Made by a program: the position numbers and the translations under genes. Positions 43,401 to 57,286 of a stretch of DNA of 64,000 nt are shown in pieces (position 1 is the first letter of the stretch; every line of letters begins with the position of its first letter). The stretch comes from Iris pallida (Eukaryota > Streptophyta > Magnoliopsida > Asparagales > Iridaceae): contig JANAVB010003400.1 in the NCBI GenBank assembly GCA_029216955.1, positions 14,995,893-15,059,892 on the forward strand. Direction: 5' to 3'. A model generated the notes under the pieces. The model was given only the letters and a program-made list of their open reading frames with translations. It was not told where the DNA came from and searched no databases.

Positions 43401-44687
43401 CTGTAAGAAAGGCTTCATCTTTGTAAATGATTTCTTTGGTGAATAACTTGGTATAGAAATCCGTCGCAGCCGGTTGTATGTCACAATGGTCGTGAAGGGT
43501 ACGACCATTCTCATCTTGGTTTGGTGAAGGTTGAGTTGTTATCTCGAACCCTTAACACAAGAGTGAAAGTAACTCATGTTCTTGTCACCCTCAATATCCC
43601 AAATTAACCTGGCTTTCTGTTTCTAAAATTCTTCCTCGATTTTGAGATGGAACTTCAATAGCGCTCTGGTGAACCGACGGGATCTATCGCGAGCAAACAG
43701 AATTTCAGCACGAGCAACGTCGTCCTCAGCGATGCATACTGCCTAAACGATGTCGCTGTAAACTGCTTTGCTCCAGGTGGAGAGGGCTTTCCTGGTAGCT
43801 TTGAGTTTGACAGCCACTCTATGTAGGAGGTCAGGATCATCTGGTCCCTTCCAGGCAGCCGTCACGATGTCCCTGAACCGAGGGTGATGACACCACAAAT
43901 CAAGGAAACGAAAGTTCTTAGTCTTAATAGATTTTCTGCTGATCTTAAGAAGGAGCGGAGAGTGATCTGATTCGGTGGCGTTGAGATGAGAGAGTCTGGA
44001 GTTGATCGAAAGATAAGCCCACTGCGAGTTAATGAGAGCGCGGTCAAGGCAAGAGTACTATCACCGAGCTCCCTTTTGCATGTTGCACCACGTGAATTCG
44101 TTGCCAGAGAACTGAAGCGGTGACAGGTTCTGTTGAAAATAAAGTTGGCGAAGTCAAACATGGATGATGTGGGGGGAAGGGCGACCTCTCGTCTTCTTCT
44201 CTCTACAAGTAACGACGTTGAAGTCTCCGATACAGAGCCAGGAGGTGTTAGGGTTCTGGAGATAGGTGTCGATCAACGAGCTCCAAAGCTGTCCGTGCTC
44301 GGCAATCTCACAGCTACCGTAGACTGCAGACAGGATGGGTCTAGCCTGGAGCCTGGGGTGATCCAGCCAACACAAAATTGCCTGTCTCGAATCAAAAATA
44401 ATATCGAGCTTCACTTCCTCGGTGTGGAGGATCCAGATGTCGTAACAGCTGGCGATTGTGGTGGGGAAGCCTAACTGCATCCGGATAGATTTGAGTTTAT
44501 TGTGAGGGATTTTGGGTTCAATGATCACGAGGATGTTCATTTTGTGAAGTTTCTTAAGAGCTTTAACTATTCTCAGGGTTGGTTTATTAGCGATGCCTCG
44601 GACGTTCCAAGAGAGGATGTTAATCATCAATATGACTGGGAAGGGGGGGTTGGGGAGTTTCGCAGTAGATCTAGTGATCCTGTCCAG
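43401..44687 (-). pseudogene. LINE endonuclease domain and linker
   Basis: AP-type endonuclease that nicks the target for LINE priming. The minus-strand frame 44696-44154 reads NILSWNVRGIANKPTLRIVK, MNILVIIEPKI and SWLCIGDFNVV, matching the WNxRG, E and GDFN motifs of plant L1-type endonucleases. The remainder to 43400 is the linker toward RT with stops. It is cut upstream by the element at 44688; five bases TCCAG are duplicated at the cut. Confidence 0.85.
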
Positions 44688-47600
44688 TGTGAGCACCCTG
44701 AATTTTGGGTTGTTTTTTTTATTTTTCTGCTTGATTTAATTTCAATAAATAAATTATTCTGTTATTTATCCTTAAGTGTACTTTCCCGTGCCTTTGATAT
44801 TTGGAGTGTCAGGAATGTTAATCTCTGGAAACTTTCTTTATGAGTTTTGTAGTGGACATGATTGCCTTCATGACGGTATATAATGTCCCACTCAAACTTG
44901 TTCCCTTGTACTCTTTTTGCTTTACAGAACTTCGGGTCGATTTAGACCATTTGGTCATTAATTAATTTTCCCACTCTTTTTCTTGATCATTATTAGCACG
45001 TTACCGTGACTTTTGAATTGGGAGCACCAGACCAGTCATTTTCTTGAAACCAACTCATCATGCATGATCTACTCGAGACGCTCTTCACCCATGACCTTCG
45101 TGTCCTACTTAGACACACCATTTTGTGCTCCGTTTGCTTTACACAACTTTTCTGACACGTGACCCGATTTTATTTTACCCCACGGTGTCACATTCATTTT
45201 CCAACTTGATTTGTGGGTACCCTGTCGACCAAAACCTGTCAACCCCAAATATGGACATGGCCCACATTGAGCCTACTACCCGCATGACACTTGTGTCCCA
45301 TTTATTGGAATCCCCATGTGCTACTTATTTGCCCATGATTATCAACACCTATTTTAATTTGAATATTGTGCCATGTCCGGTTTTGATCCAACCCGGCTTG
45401 ACCGAACCCAGTCCAAGCTTCATATTTCTCTCCCTCGTGACATCCTCACTTTCCTCGTCCAAAAATAATACTAAATACTCATTCTACCTATTTCTAATAT
45501 TTATTGGAAATTTTGTTTATTAAAATCCCTATAGGATAACCTATTTTTCCCTATATTAAATCCTAGCCATAGGTTCCCTCTCATTCAATCCTCACCATAA
45601 ATCTTTCCAAACACTCAAACCCACACACCCTCTAGCTGGCCGGCCCTAAAAAGAATTCATGAGAGAACCTCTTCTCTCTCTAACTTATTTTTCTTTTCCC
45701 TCTCTCATTTGCGCTGCAGCAGGCCAGCGCGAGCGCACAGCAACAACTGTCACTTGAGCAGCCGGCCGCCCTTGGACACGCGTTCGGGCGTCGTCGCCGC
45801 CGACGTGGCCGCCGTGGTCGGCGTGGCCGACCTCCACATGGCCGGGCGCCCCCCGGCGAGCACTCCCATGGCGACCACCGTCCTCCGGGACGCGCCGTCG
45901 AGGCTATTCGTGCGTTTCGTACGAAGTTCCGTCGTGACGCGCGCGGGATCGATCCAGAATTTGCGTTCCGTCGCAGCGACTTCGTGCACATTTTTTCGAG
46001 AATCCGACCGTTGGATCGGCGATTTCTTCGCTCTGTCACAATCTCGGTATATTCACCTTTTTCATCCGTTGATTTTATCGTTTGATGCCTCAAAACCGGC
46101 CACCAAGTTGACCATTTAAATTGTATTAAATTTGGACAGTTTTGCGGAGCCAACTTCGTCAGCTTGTACCTCCTCCACCGTAGCTCCTTTTGGCGTGCTA
46201 CCAGTTCCTGTGCGAAGCTGGTATAACCCTCTTACTACTCCTCCAGTTTTGTTTCATTGTGAGCTTATTTGATTGGTTGAATTCGACGCCAAAGTTGGCC
46301 ATCCGAATTCGTAATTTCTAACTTGTAAAATTCCATTTTTCAACACGGGACTCCAGATTTCATTTCTGACACCACCAGTAGACTCGTGGCATCGTTTTGG
46401 CATATTTTCATATAAAATTTGTTAGATTTGGAGGACGTGGGCCCTGGCACGCATTTCGGTACAAAGTGGGTCCCACAGTCCGGGTCAACGAGACTTTTTG
46501 ACGTCGGCTCATCGGAATCCAATTCCAAATATACCGTTGAATTCGTATCGTCATTCTGGACTCGTTGACATATAATTTGCTAGGTTTTAATAGACATTGG
46601 ATCCGGCACGCATTTCGGTGCAAGTCGGATACCAATATCCGGGTCAACAGATCATTTTGAGATCGGCTCATCAGAATCCAATTTCGGATATACCGTTGAG
46701 TTCGTATAGTCATTCTGGACTCGTTGACATATAGTTTGCTGAGTTTTGAGAATATTGGCTCCGGCACGCATTTTCGTGCAAACCGGAATTCCAAATTCTG
46801 GTCAACGGACCAAATTGAGATCGGGTCAACGAAATCCAATTCTAGACATACCGTTGGGTTCGTATCATCATTCTAGTTTCGTAGACATATAATTTATTAT
46901 ATTTTGTAGAATTATTTTCTTGTATATTTTTCGGTGCAAAAAGGCTCCGATACAGATACCGTTTTTGACCCAAAATTACCTTTTTGCCCTTGTGTCCAAA
47001 TTAGACCGATAGGTAGGCTATCCTAGATAATTTGACCATTCTGGATATGTTGGCGATGTTTATTTCATCGTCCGACAATGTTGTTGATAATTTCTCTGAG
47101 TTTAACCTTTTTATAAATAATTAATTCTTATAATATTCGTATTTCGAGATTAGTACAACGAAACTAAGATTGGTCAATTCCAGTGATCTCACATCGCTGA
47201 AATTGGCAAGACGGATACGTGGATCACTATAATAAGATTATTAACTTTACCGTTAATCATCTTACCTCGATTTGCGTGTCGTAAGTTTTGACGTACGAAT
47301 AACGAAGTACACTTTATATCTTTAATAATTAGACTAGAATTGACCCTGTTTGACCAGAGTTGACCAGTTGACCAAAAGTCAACTGTAAGTCAACACTTGA
47401 TATAGTTTGACTAGATTGTTAACCGGAGTTAACCTAGAGTTGATTTGACTTAGAAGAACCTAGGATAATATAGATTGCTTGTAGAGATTTATTTATTACA
47501 ACTTGAACACCTTGTAACCTGTGTTGCTTTAAATAGGACTCTGTGGCTTCAGTTGGACCCCTATACCTATCAGCTGTTCAGGTTATCAGGCGAGTACATT

Positions 47601-48615
47601 CTCTGATCATTTCATATCCTGCTTAGAATTATATTCCTGCTTTAGATTACCTTACTTGATGCTATCACGACATTATCACGGATTAGTACTATATGGATCT
47701 CTTCATGCGATGTTATCCCCCTCGGGAGCGTCGGGTACATTGTGTCATGTGTGTTTCACTTTCATCATGTACTCCTGTGCTTTCACCATACATGTACACT
47801 CCTGTGAATCATGTACTCTCATGTTCACGGAGCCCTCATGTATACTATCATGTGTACCCTTTCATGGGCCCCCATGTGATATTATGTACAATAACATAAC
47901 ATGCTTAGATCCTTGTTTATTGATTAGGGAAAATGGGGGAGTGCTAGTAGTCATGTAAATAATTCCATAGTAGTGTAGATCATGTGAAACTCTTTAGTGT
48001 AGATCATGTACAAATCTGTTCTGTTCACATGTGCTATCATGTACTCTACATCACTAGCCACTGTTAGTTCTCTATTTATAGTAGACATTTCTATTACAGT
48101 TCTCTCTCTGTTTACATACTGTATTTCTTTCAGATCCTGTATCTTACTTTACTGCATGATTATACTTTCTAACCTGCTATGATCTGTTGAGATGTACTGT
48201 GCTCGCTCCTGTCCTGACTGGACCTGTTGATAAATTTTACAGATAGCTTGGAGGTTGCCTGCTAGCCTAGAGGAGACACAGTAGAGGTTGTATAGATAGC
48301 TAGGGTTTTCTTACTTTATTTCAGTTGTCTTGAGTTGTATTTATTCTATAGATTACTGTATTTGAGCTTTGAGATGTATTTATGGGTTTGTATATCTTAG
48401 ACACTTAGACTTCTATCTGTTGTATCTTTTTTAGATTTCATGTTTTATCTATCTTTATTATGCTCTACCTTAGATGTGATTGAGTTTACATTCTGCTATG
48501 TCACCCCCATTCGGGGAGTATAAACTGCTTAGCATCATATTGTTAGATGTTGTGACCTAGGACAGCGTTCTACCGCCGACACTGCAACGTAGGCTGGACG
48601 TACCCACTTCTCGTG
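44688..48615 (+). repeat. 5' LTR of the long-LTR element
   Basis: 3,928 bp starting TGTGAGCACCCTG. It lacks the last 28 bp of the LTR and about 318 bp near 45711 that are present in the 3' copy (about 49699-50016). ORFs at 45125-45523 and 47656-47958 recur in the other LTR only because the LTRs are copies. Confidence 0.88.
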
Positions 48616-48675
48616 ACCTAGAAGGAGTATGAATATTTTAATTTCGAGGACGAAATTTTTATAAGGTGGGTAGGA
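48616..48675 (+). other. Pol end and polypurine tract remnant
   Basis: A 60 bp internal remnant, ACCTAGAAGGAGTATG to TAGGATG, joined directly to the truncated 5' LTR. Confidence 0.8.
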
Positions 48676-51600
48676 TGTGAGCACCCTGAATTTTGGGTTA
48701 TTTTTTTTATTTTTCTGCTTGATTTAATTTCAATAAATAAATTATTCTGTTATTTATCCTTAAGTGTACTTTCCCGTGCCTTTGATATTTGGAGTGTCAG
48801 GAATGTTCATCTCTGGAAACTTTCTTCATGAGTTTTGTAGTGGACATGATTGCCTTCATGACGGTATATAATGTCCCACTCAAACTTGTTCCCTTGTACT
48901 CTTTTTGCTTTGCAGAACTTTGGGTCGATTTAGACCATTTGGTCATTAATTAATTTTCCCACTCTTTTCCTTGATCATTATTAGCACGTTAACGTGACTT
49001 TTGAATTGGGAGCACCAGACCAGTCATTTTCTTGAAACCAACTTATCATGCATGATCTACTCGAGACGCTCTTCACCCATGACCTTCGTGTCCCATTCAG
49101 ACACACCATTTTGTGCTCCGTTTGCTTCACACAACTTTCCTGACACGTGACCCGATTTTATTTTACCCCACGGTGTCACATTCATTTTCCAACTTGATTT
49201 GTGGGTACCCTGTCGACCAAAACTTGTCAACCCCAAATATAGACATAGCCCACATTGAGCCTACTACCCGCATGACACTTGTGTCCCATTTATTGGAATT
49301 CCCATGTGCTACTTATTTGCCCATGATTATCAATACCTATTTTAATTTGAATATTGCGCCATGTCTGGTTTTGATCCAATCCGGCTTGACCGAACCCAGT
49401 CCAAGCTTCATGTTTCTCTCCCTCATGACATCCTCACTTTCCTCGTCCAAAAATAATACTAAATACTCATTCTACCTATTTCTAATATTTATTGGAAATT
49501 TCGTTTATTAAAATCCCTATAGGATAACCTATTTTTCCCTATATTAAATCCTAGCCATAGGTTCCCTCTCATTCAATCCTCACCATAAATCTTTCCAAAC
49601 ACTCAAACCCACACACCCTCTAGCTGGCCGGCCCTAAAAAGAATTCATGAGAGAATCTCTTCTCTCTCTAACTTATCTTTCTTTCCCCCTCTCTCATTTA
49701 ATGCTCACACACAAAACTATTTTTTCCTCACTTCTCTCTCTCCAGCCCTCTCCTTCACGAGCAACAGCTCCTCCAACCTCCCCCGACCTCCCATGGCCGA
49801 ACACATCCCAGCCTCCTCCTCCCCGAGCTCCAACTTCCCTCCACCTCTTCATCTTCATCATCACCAACACCATAGCCCACCTCCATCACCATTGGCAACG
49901 CCACCACCTCCATCTTTAACCACCACTTCGTCCGCCACCATCCAGTCCACCGCGTGCCTGACCGCTGCCTCGCCGCATGTTGGTCTGGCACCGCCGGGCC
50001 AGGCTGGGCCAGCGCGCGCTGCAGCAGGCTAGCGCGAGCGCACAGCAACAACTGCCGCTTAAGCAACCGGCCACCCTTGGGCGCGCGTTCGGGCGTCGCC
50101 GCCGCCGGCGTGGCCGACCCCCACATGGCCGGGCGCCCCCCAGCGAGCACTCCCATGGCGGTCACCGTCCTCCGGGACGCGCCGTCTAGGCGATTCGTGC
50201 GTTTCGCACGAAGTTCCGTCGTGACGCGCGCGGGATCGATCCAGAATTCGCGTTCCGTCACAGCAACTTCGTACGCGTTTTCCCAGGAATCCGACCGTTG
50301 GATTGGTAATTTCTTCACTCCCTCACAATCTCGGTATATCTACCTTCACTCCTGTCAATTTTTATCTGTTGATTTTATCGTTTGATGCCTCAAAACCGGC
50401 CACCAAGTTGACCTTTTAAATTGTATTAAATTTGGACAGTTTCGTGGAGCCAACTTCGTCAGCATGTACCTCCTCCACCGCAGCTCCTTTTGGCGTGCTA
50501 CCAATTCCTGTACGAAGCTGGTATAACCCTCTTACTACTCCTCCAGTTTCGTTTCATTGTGAGCTTGTTTGATTGGTTGAATTCGACGCCAAAGTTGGCC
50601 GTCCGAATTCGTAATTTTCAACTTGTACAATTCCATTTTTGAACACGGGACTCCAGATTTCATTTCTAACACCACCAGTAGACTCGTGGCATCGTTCTGG
50701 TATGTTTTCATATAAAATTTGTTAGATTTGGAGGACGTGGGCCCTGGCACGTATTTCGGTACAAAGTGGGTCCCATAGTTCGGGTCAATGGGACTTTTTG
50801 ACGCCGGCTCATCGGAATCCAATTTCGGATATACCGTTGAGTTTGTATCGTCATTCTGGACTCGTTGACATATAATTTGCTAGGTTTTAGTGGACAATGG
50901 ATCCGGCACGTATTTCGGTGCAAGTCGGATACCAATATCCGGGTCAACAGGTCATTTTGAGATCGGCTCATCGGAATCCAATTCCGGATATACCGTTGAG
51001 TTCGTATAGTCATTATGGACTCGTTGACATGTAGTTTGCTGAGTGTTGAGAACATTGGCTCTGGCATGCATTTCCGTGCAAACCGGAATTCCAAGTTCTG
51101 GTCAATGGACCAAATTGAGATCGGGTCAACGGAATCCAATTCTGGACATACCGTTGGGTTAGTATTATCATTCTGGTTTCGTGGATATATAATTTATTAT
51201 ATTTTGTAGACTTATTTTCTTGCACATTTTTCGGTACAAAACGGCTCCGATACGGATACCGTTTTTGACCTGAAATTACCTTTTTGCCCTTGTGTCCAAA
51301 TTGGACCGATGGGTAGGCTATCCTAGCTAATTTGACCATTCTGGACACGTTCGCGATGTTTATTTCATCGTCCGACAATGTTGTTGATAATTTTTCTGAG
51401 TTTAACCTTTTTATAAATAATTAATAATTAATTCTTATAATGTTCGTATTTTGGGATTAGTACAACAAAACTAAGATTGGTCAATTCCAGTGATCTCACA
51501 TCACTGAAATTGGCAAGACGGACACGTGGATCACTATAATAAGATTATTAACTTTACCGTTAATCATCTTATCTCGATTTACGTGTCGTAAGTTTCGACG

Positions 51601-52950
51601 TACGAATAACGAAGTACACTTTATATCTTTAATAATTAGACTAGAATTGACCCTGTTTGACCAGAGTTGACCAGTTGACCAAAAGTCAATTGTAAGTCAA
51701 CACTTGACCTAGTTTGACTAGATTGTTGACCGGAGTTGACCTAGAGTTGATTTAACTTAGAAGAACCTAGGATAATATAGATTGCTTGTAGAGATTCATT
51801 TATTACAACTTGAACACCTTGTAACATGTGTTGCTTTAAATAGGACTCTGTGGCTTCAGTTGGACCCCTATACCTATCAGATGTTCAGGTTATCAGGCGA
51901 GTACATTATCTGATCATTTCATATCATGCTTAGAATTATATTCCTGCTTTAGATTACCTTACTTGATGCTGTCACGATATTATCACGGATTAGTACTATA
52001 TGGATCTCTTCATGCGATGTTATCCCTCTCGAGAGCATCAGGTACATTATGTCATGTACATTTCACTTTCATCATGTACTCCTGTGCTTTCACCATACAT
52101 GTACACTTCTGTAAATCATGTACTCTCATGTTCACGGAGCCCTCATGTATACTATCATGTGCACCCTTTTATGGGCTCCCATGTGATATCATGTACAATA
52201 ACATAACCTGCTTAGATCCTTGTGTATTGATTGGAGAAAATGGGGGAGTGCTAGTAGTCATGTGAACAATTCCATAGTAGTGTAGATCATGTGAAACTCT
52301 TTAGTGTAGATCATGTACAAATCTGTTCTGTTCACATGTGCTATCCTGTACTCTACATCACTAGCCACTGTTAGTTCTCTATTTATAGTAGATATTTCTA
52401 TTACAGTTCTCTCTCTATTTACATACTGTATTTTTTTCAGATCCTGTATCTTACTTTACTGCATGATTATACTTTCTAACCTGCTATGATCTGTTGAGAT
52501 GTACTATGCTCGCTCCTGTTCTGACTGGACCTGTTGATAAATTTTACAGATAGCTTGGAGGCTGCCTGCTAGCCTAGAGGAGACACAGTAGAGGTTGTAT
52601 AGATAGCTAGGGTTTTCTTACTTTATTTCAGTTGTCTTGAGTTGTATTTATTCTATGGATTACTGTATTTGAGCTTTGAGATGTATTTCTGGGTTTGCAT
52701 ATCTTAGACACTTAGACTTCTATCTGCTGTATCTCTTTTGGATTTCATGTTTTATCTATCTTTATTATGCTCTACCTTAGATGTGATTGAGTTTACATTC
52801 TGCTATGTCATCCCAATTTGGGGAGTATAAACTGCTTAGCATCATATTGTTAGATGTTGTGACCTAGGACAGCGTTCTACCGCCGACACTGCGGCGTAGG
52901 CTGGACGTACCCACTTCTCGTGCCCTTACTCTAGGGTGCGGGTCGTGACA
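48676..52950 (+). repeat. 3' LTR of the long-LTR element
   Basis: 4,275 bp from TGTGAGCACCCTG to GGGTCGTGACA. It holds a GC-rich promoter-like zone (about 49950-50240), TTGACC-rich repeats (51650-51750) and the GTACTC/CATGTA-rich zone (51960-52200) shared with the solo LTR at 5040-8925. Confidence 0.9.
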
Positions 52951-52955
52951 TCCAG

Positions 52956-53141
52956 TCCCTCTTTAGAGTTTCTTTTGTTAGAATTCTTGTTGGTGGCAGC
53001 AGCCCTAGGAGAACTATCCAAGATGGTGTCTGCTGGGTCTAGGTCTGGATGCAGGTAGGTTTCTCCCTCAACTTCAGCTATGCTCCGAAGAAGTTCTCTG
53101 CTCGCAAATCCGGCATCCAACGCTGGCTCCATCCTGGCCAC
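52956..53141 (-). pseudogene. LINE 5'-most fragment
   Basis: The most upstream LINE piece. The minus-strand frame is open from 53141 toward the TCCAG junction (MARMEPALDAGFASRELLRS). It would lie before the endonuclease. No domain is recognised, and the LINE is cut off near 53153 by AT repeats, so it is 5'-truncated or ends here. Confidence 0.5.
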
Positions 53142-53153
53142 CAGTTCAGGGCC

Positions 53154-53400
<247 letters not shown>

Positions 53401-54585
53401 GGAAGATATATATAAAATCAAGATGATAACTGATACTCAATCACAAGATCTAATAGGAAGATAAGCACAAATGATATAAAGAGAAAGAACCCAAAGTCAC
53501 AAGTAGGAGAAATGATAAACCAATAAAATCCCGTGTCCTAATCCAAGTGTAAATAAACCAACATCCAAGAGTGCATCATATCGCAAAAATATATACAACC
53601 CACAATATAAATGTTTTGGAGACAAATCCGATCATGCTAGGATAAATAGACTAAACTGCATCTAGATATCAAAACTAAACAGCTAAGGGATCCTCCCCTG
53701 GGTCTCCTGGGCTCCGTAATAGATAGGACACAGATCCTCGTACTCAGTGTCTGAAAAATGTTATCCAATCAAGATTGGAGCAAGTACAAATACGTCTCAG
53801 CATTACAGAACAATATGATAAAGAACATGAGCATGAACAAGTAAGAAAATTTATAAGAATAATAACAAAAATCTAAACAGAAATGACCAGTATGTAAGGG
53901 ATATACGAGTAACATATAAGAACGGTGTGAACAGTATAACGAGGAATAACTAATAAACATGTAAGAGTCCAGGCAAGAACAAGGCGACATCAGTCAATGA
54001 CAATCTAGCAATCATATAATCCGTATAAGGCACGTCAGTTGTTGACGAGCTAGCATTCATATAAACGGGGGTAAGGTACGTCAGTTAATGACACACTAGC
54101 ATTCATATAACATGTTATAAGGCACGTCAGCTAGTAACACGCTAGCAGTCATGTAAAAGGGGATAAGGTACATCAATAAATGATGCACTAGCATTCATGT
54201 AACATGTAATAAAGCACGTCAATAAATGGAGAGCTAGCATTCTTGTATTGATCCAGGATATACCATAAGAAATCACAATATAAAGAATCTCTATCTCAAG
54301 ATAAAATGGAAGAATGATATAAAGATACAGTGACAGAATATGTGCAACATGCATAAAGTAATGTAAAACTAAGAGCAAAGTACTCGCCTATGGTCCTAAG
54401 CTGAAATCTATATCAGAATCTGGGTCCGAGTCCAAGTCCAATGAATCTATATACATCCAGTCATTTAAATTAATATTTCTATTTTATTCCAAGCTTCTAC
54501 TCTAATTGTAGGCTCTATGGGTGTTCTATGTCTCGAAGATCCAATATGTTGGCCTATACCCTATATAAATAGTTGTGTGCATATA
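53401..54585 (-). other. Segment of split solo LTR L1
   Basis: A continuation of L1 after the LINE. It has ACTCAATCACAA near 53435, a GGATCCTCCCCTGGGTC block near 53689 and TACTCGCC near 54381, in the same order as in the minus-strand solo LTR at 5040-8925. No coding content. Confidence 0.5.
53984..54245. repeat. 46 bp tandem repeat in L1
   Basis: GGCACGTCAG-type starts at 54029, 54075, 54121, 54167 and about 54213, 46 bp apart, each with CTAGCATTCAT downstream. A partial unit precedes them. Confidence 0.85.
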
Positions 54586-56098
<1,513 letters not shown>

Positions 56099-56389
56099 TG
56101 TTGGAGAAGAGGATAGAGTGTATCTTGTTGCAAGTACTTTGTTACAACCTCCATCTTCTTACAACTAATTTGTTACAACCTCCATCTTGTTATAACTTAC
56201 TTGGTTACAACTAACCAATGCTTTAGGAGCCAAACTTGCCTATATATTTTGGCTTTCTCTCCTTGTATTGCAAGTGTGACGAAACTAATAAAAAGCTTTC
56301 CTCTTCTCCCGTGGATGTAGGCATTATCGAACCACATAAGTTCTGTGTGTTCTAATATTGCTTTCTCTATTTAAATACTTGTTTCTCCA
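56099..56389 (+). repeat. 5' LTR of copia element
   Basis: From TGTTGGAGAAGAGG to CTTGTTTCTCCA. It contains a repeated TTGTTACAACCTCCATCTTG block. The sequence 56390-56452 is not a standard primer site. Confidence 0.85.
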
Positions 56390-56452
56390 TTTAAATACCT
56401 GCTTAATTACGTATTTTTCTCATTTTGTTGCTCAAAATAATCTTTGTGAGGT

Positions 56453-57150
56453 ATGCCAATTTTCGAAACAGACTTGATTACCTTTTGGCACCCGACCAAT
56501 GTTACTGCTGCACCATTTGAATTAATTCATTCTGACGTTTGGGGACCTGCCCCAACTGAATCTTATGATGGTTTTAAGTACTATGTAACATTTATTAATG
56601 ATTTTTCAAGAGCCACTTGGATTTATTTACTCAAACCTAAAAATGAAGTCGTGTCCGTTTTTCAAAATTTTTAATCCATGATTCTAACTCAATTTTCGGC
56701 TCGCATTAAAATTCTCTGCTCTGATAATGGTACCGAGTACACTATGACTCTTCTTGGTAACCATCTTCAGAAGGAGGGCATCATTCATGAAACAAGTTGC
56801 GTTGGCACTCCACAACAAAATAGAGTTGTAGAATGAAAAACAGACACCTTTTAGAAGTCACATGAGCACTGATGCATCAAATGAATGTTCCTAAACGATA
56901 CCGGTCACATGGTGTTCTCACAGATGCATACTTAATAAATCGACTTCCGAGTGGAATCCTTGATTTTAGATCACCAATAGAAGTTCTAAAAGGGCATAAA
57001 GTAAATATTTCTCATCTGAGAGTTTTTGGGTGTCTTTGTTTTGTTCATGTTTTACCTATCCAAAGAGATAAACTAGACTCTCGATTAATAAAATACATTT
57101 TTTTTGGGCTACTCCTCTACAAAAAAAAGGCTATAAATGTCTCGACCTGA
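56453..57150 (+). pseudogene. Copia integrase remnant
   Basis: Core motifs are FELIHSDVWGPAP (first Asp), YYVTFINDFSR and a diverged second-Asp region (SDNGTEY near 56723), then NRVVE (third acidic residue), broken by a stop near 56834. The following frame 56872-57150 holds the C-terminal portion (ANxLINRLPSG-like AYLINRLPSG, HLRVFGCLCFVH). The N-terminal zinc part is gone. The enzyme would integrate copia cDNA; this copy has several stops. Confidence 0.85.
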
Positions 57151-57286
57151 CATCAGGAAAACTTTTTATCTCACGTGATGTGAATTTTTCTGAGAACATG
57201 CTTTTTTTTTCTTAAGTAGTGATGCGCCGCAGGGGAAGAACACACACATACCATTACTGGTTGTTGAAGATTTCTTAAGTAGTGCT

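Larger units (their letters stand above)
44688..52950 (+). mobile_element. Long-LTR Ty3/gypsy element with internal region reduced to 60 bp
   Basis: Two direct LTRs about 4 kb long and a 60 bp remnant between them. Perfect TCCAG duplications (44683-44687, 52951-52955) lie in LINE sequence. The remnant ends in CGAGGACGAAATTTTTATAA and GGTGGGTAGGATG, the usual end of pol and polypurine tract in Tekay/Del chromoviruses. No primer site, gag or pol domain remains. Confidence 0.88.
12776..53153 (-). mobile_element. LINE (non-LTR retrotransposon), minus strand, split by two LTR elements
   Basis: The 5' end is near 53153 and the 3' tail is (TA)n at 12827-12776. The pieces, in coding order, are 53153-52956, 44687-42350 and 14221-12828, about 3.9 kb in all. 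Domains are an N-terminal stretch, endonuclease (WNVRG, GDFN), RT (YADD position), RT C-terminal region and a zf-RVT domain. Both insertions have perfect 5 bp duplications in LINE sequence (GCCCC, TCCAG). The many stops and frameshifts mean it is an old copy. Confidence 0.85.

Noticed and set aside
45125..45523. 132-codon ORF conserved at 45125-45523 and 49113-49511, and a 100-codon ORF at 47656 and 51963
   Set aside because: The two copies are conserved only because they lie in the two LTRs of one element. No domain or codon-like substitution pattern is evident.
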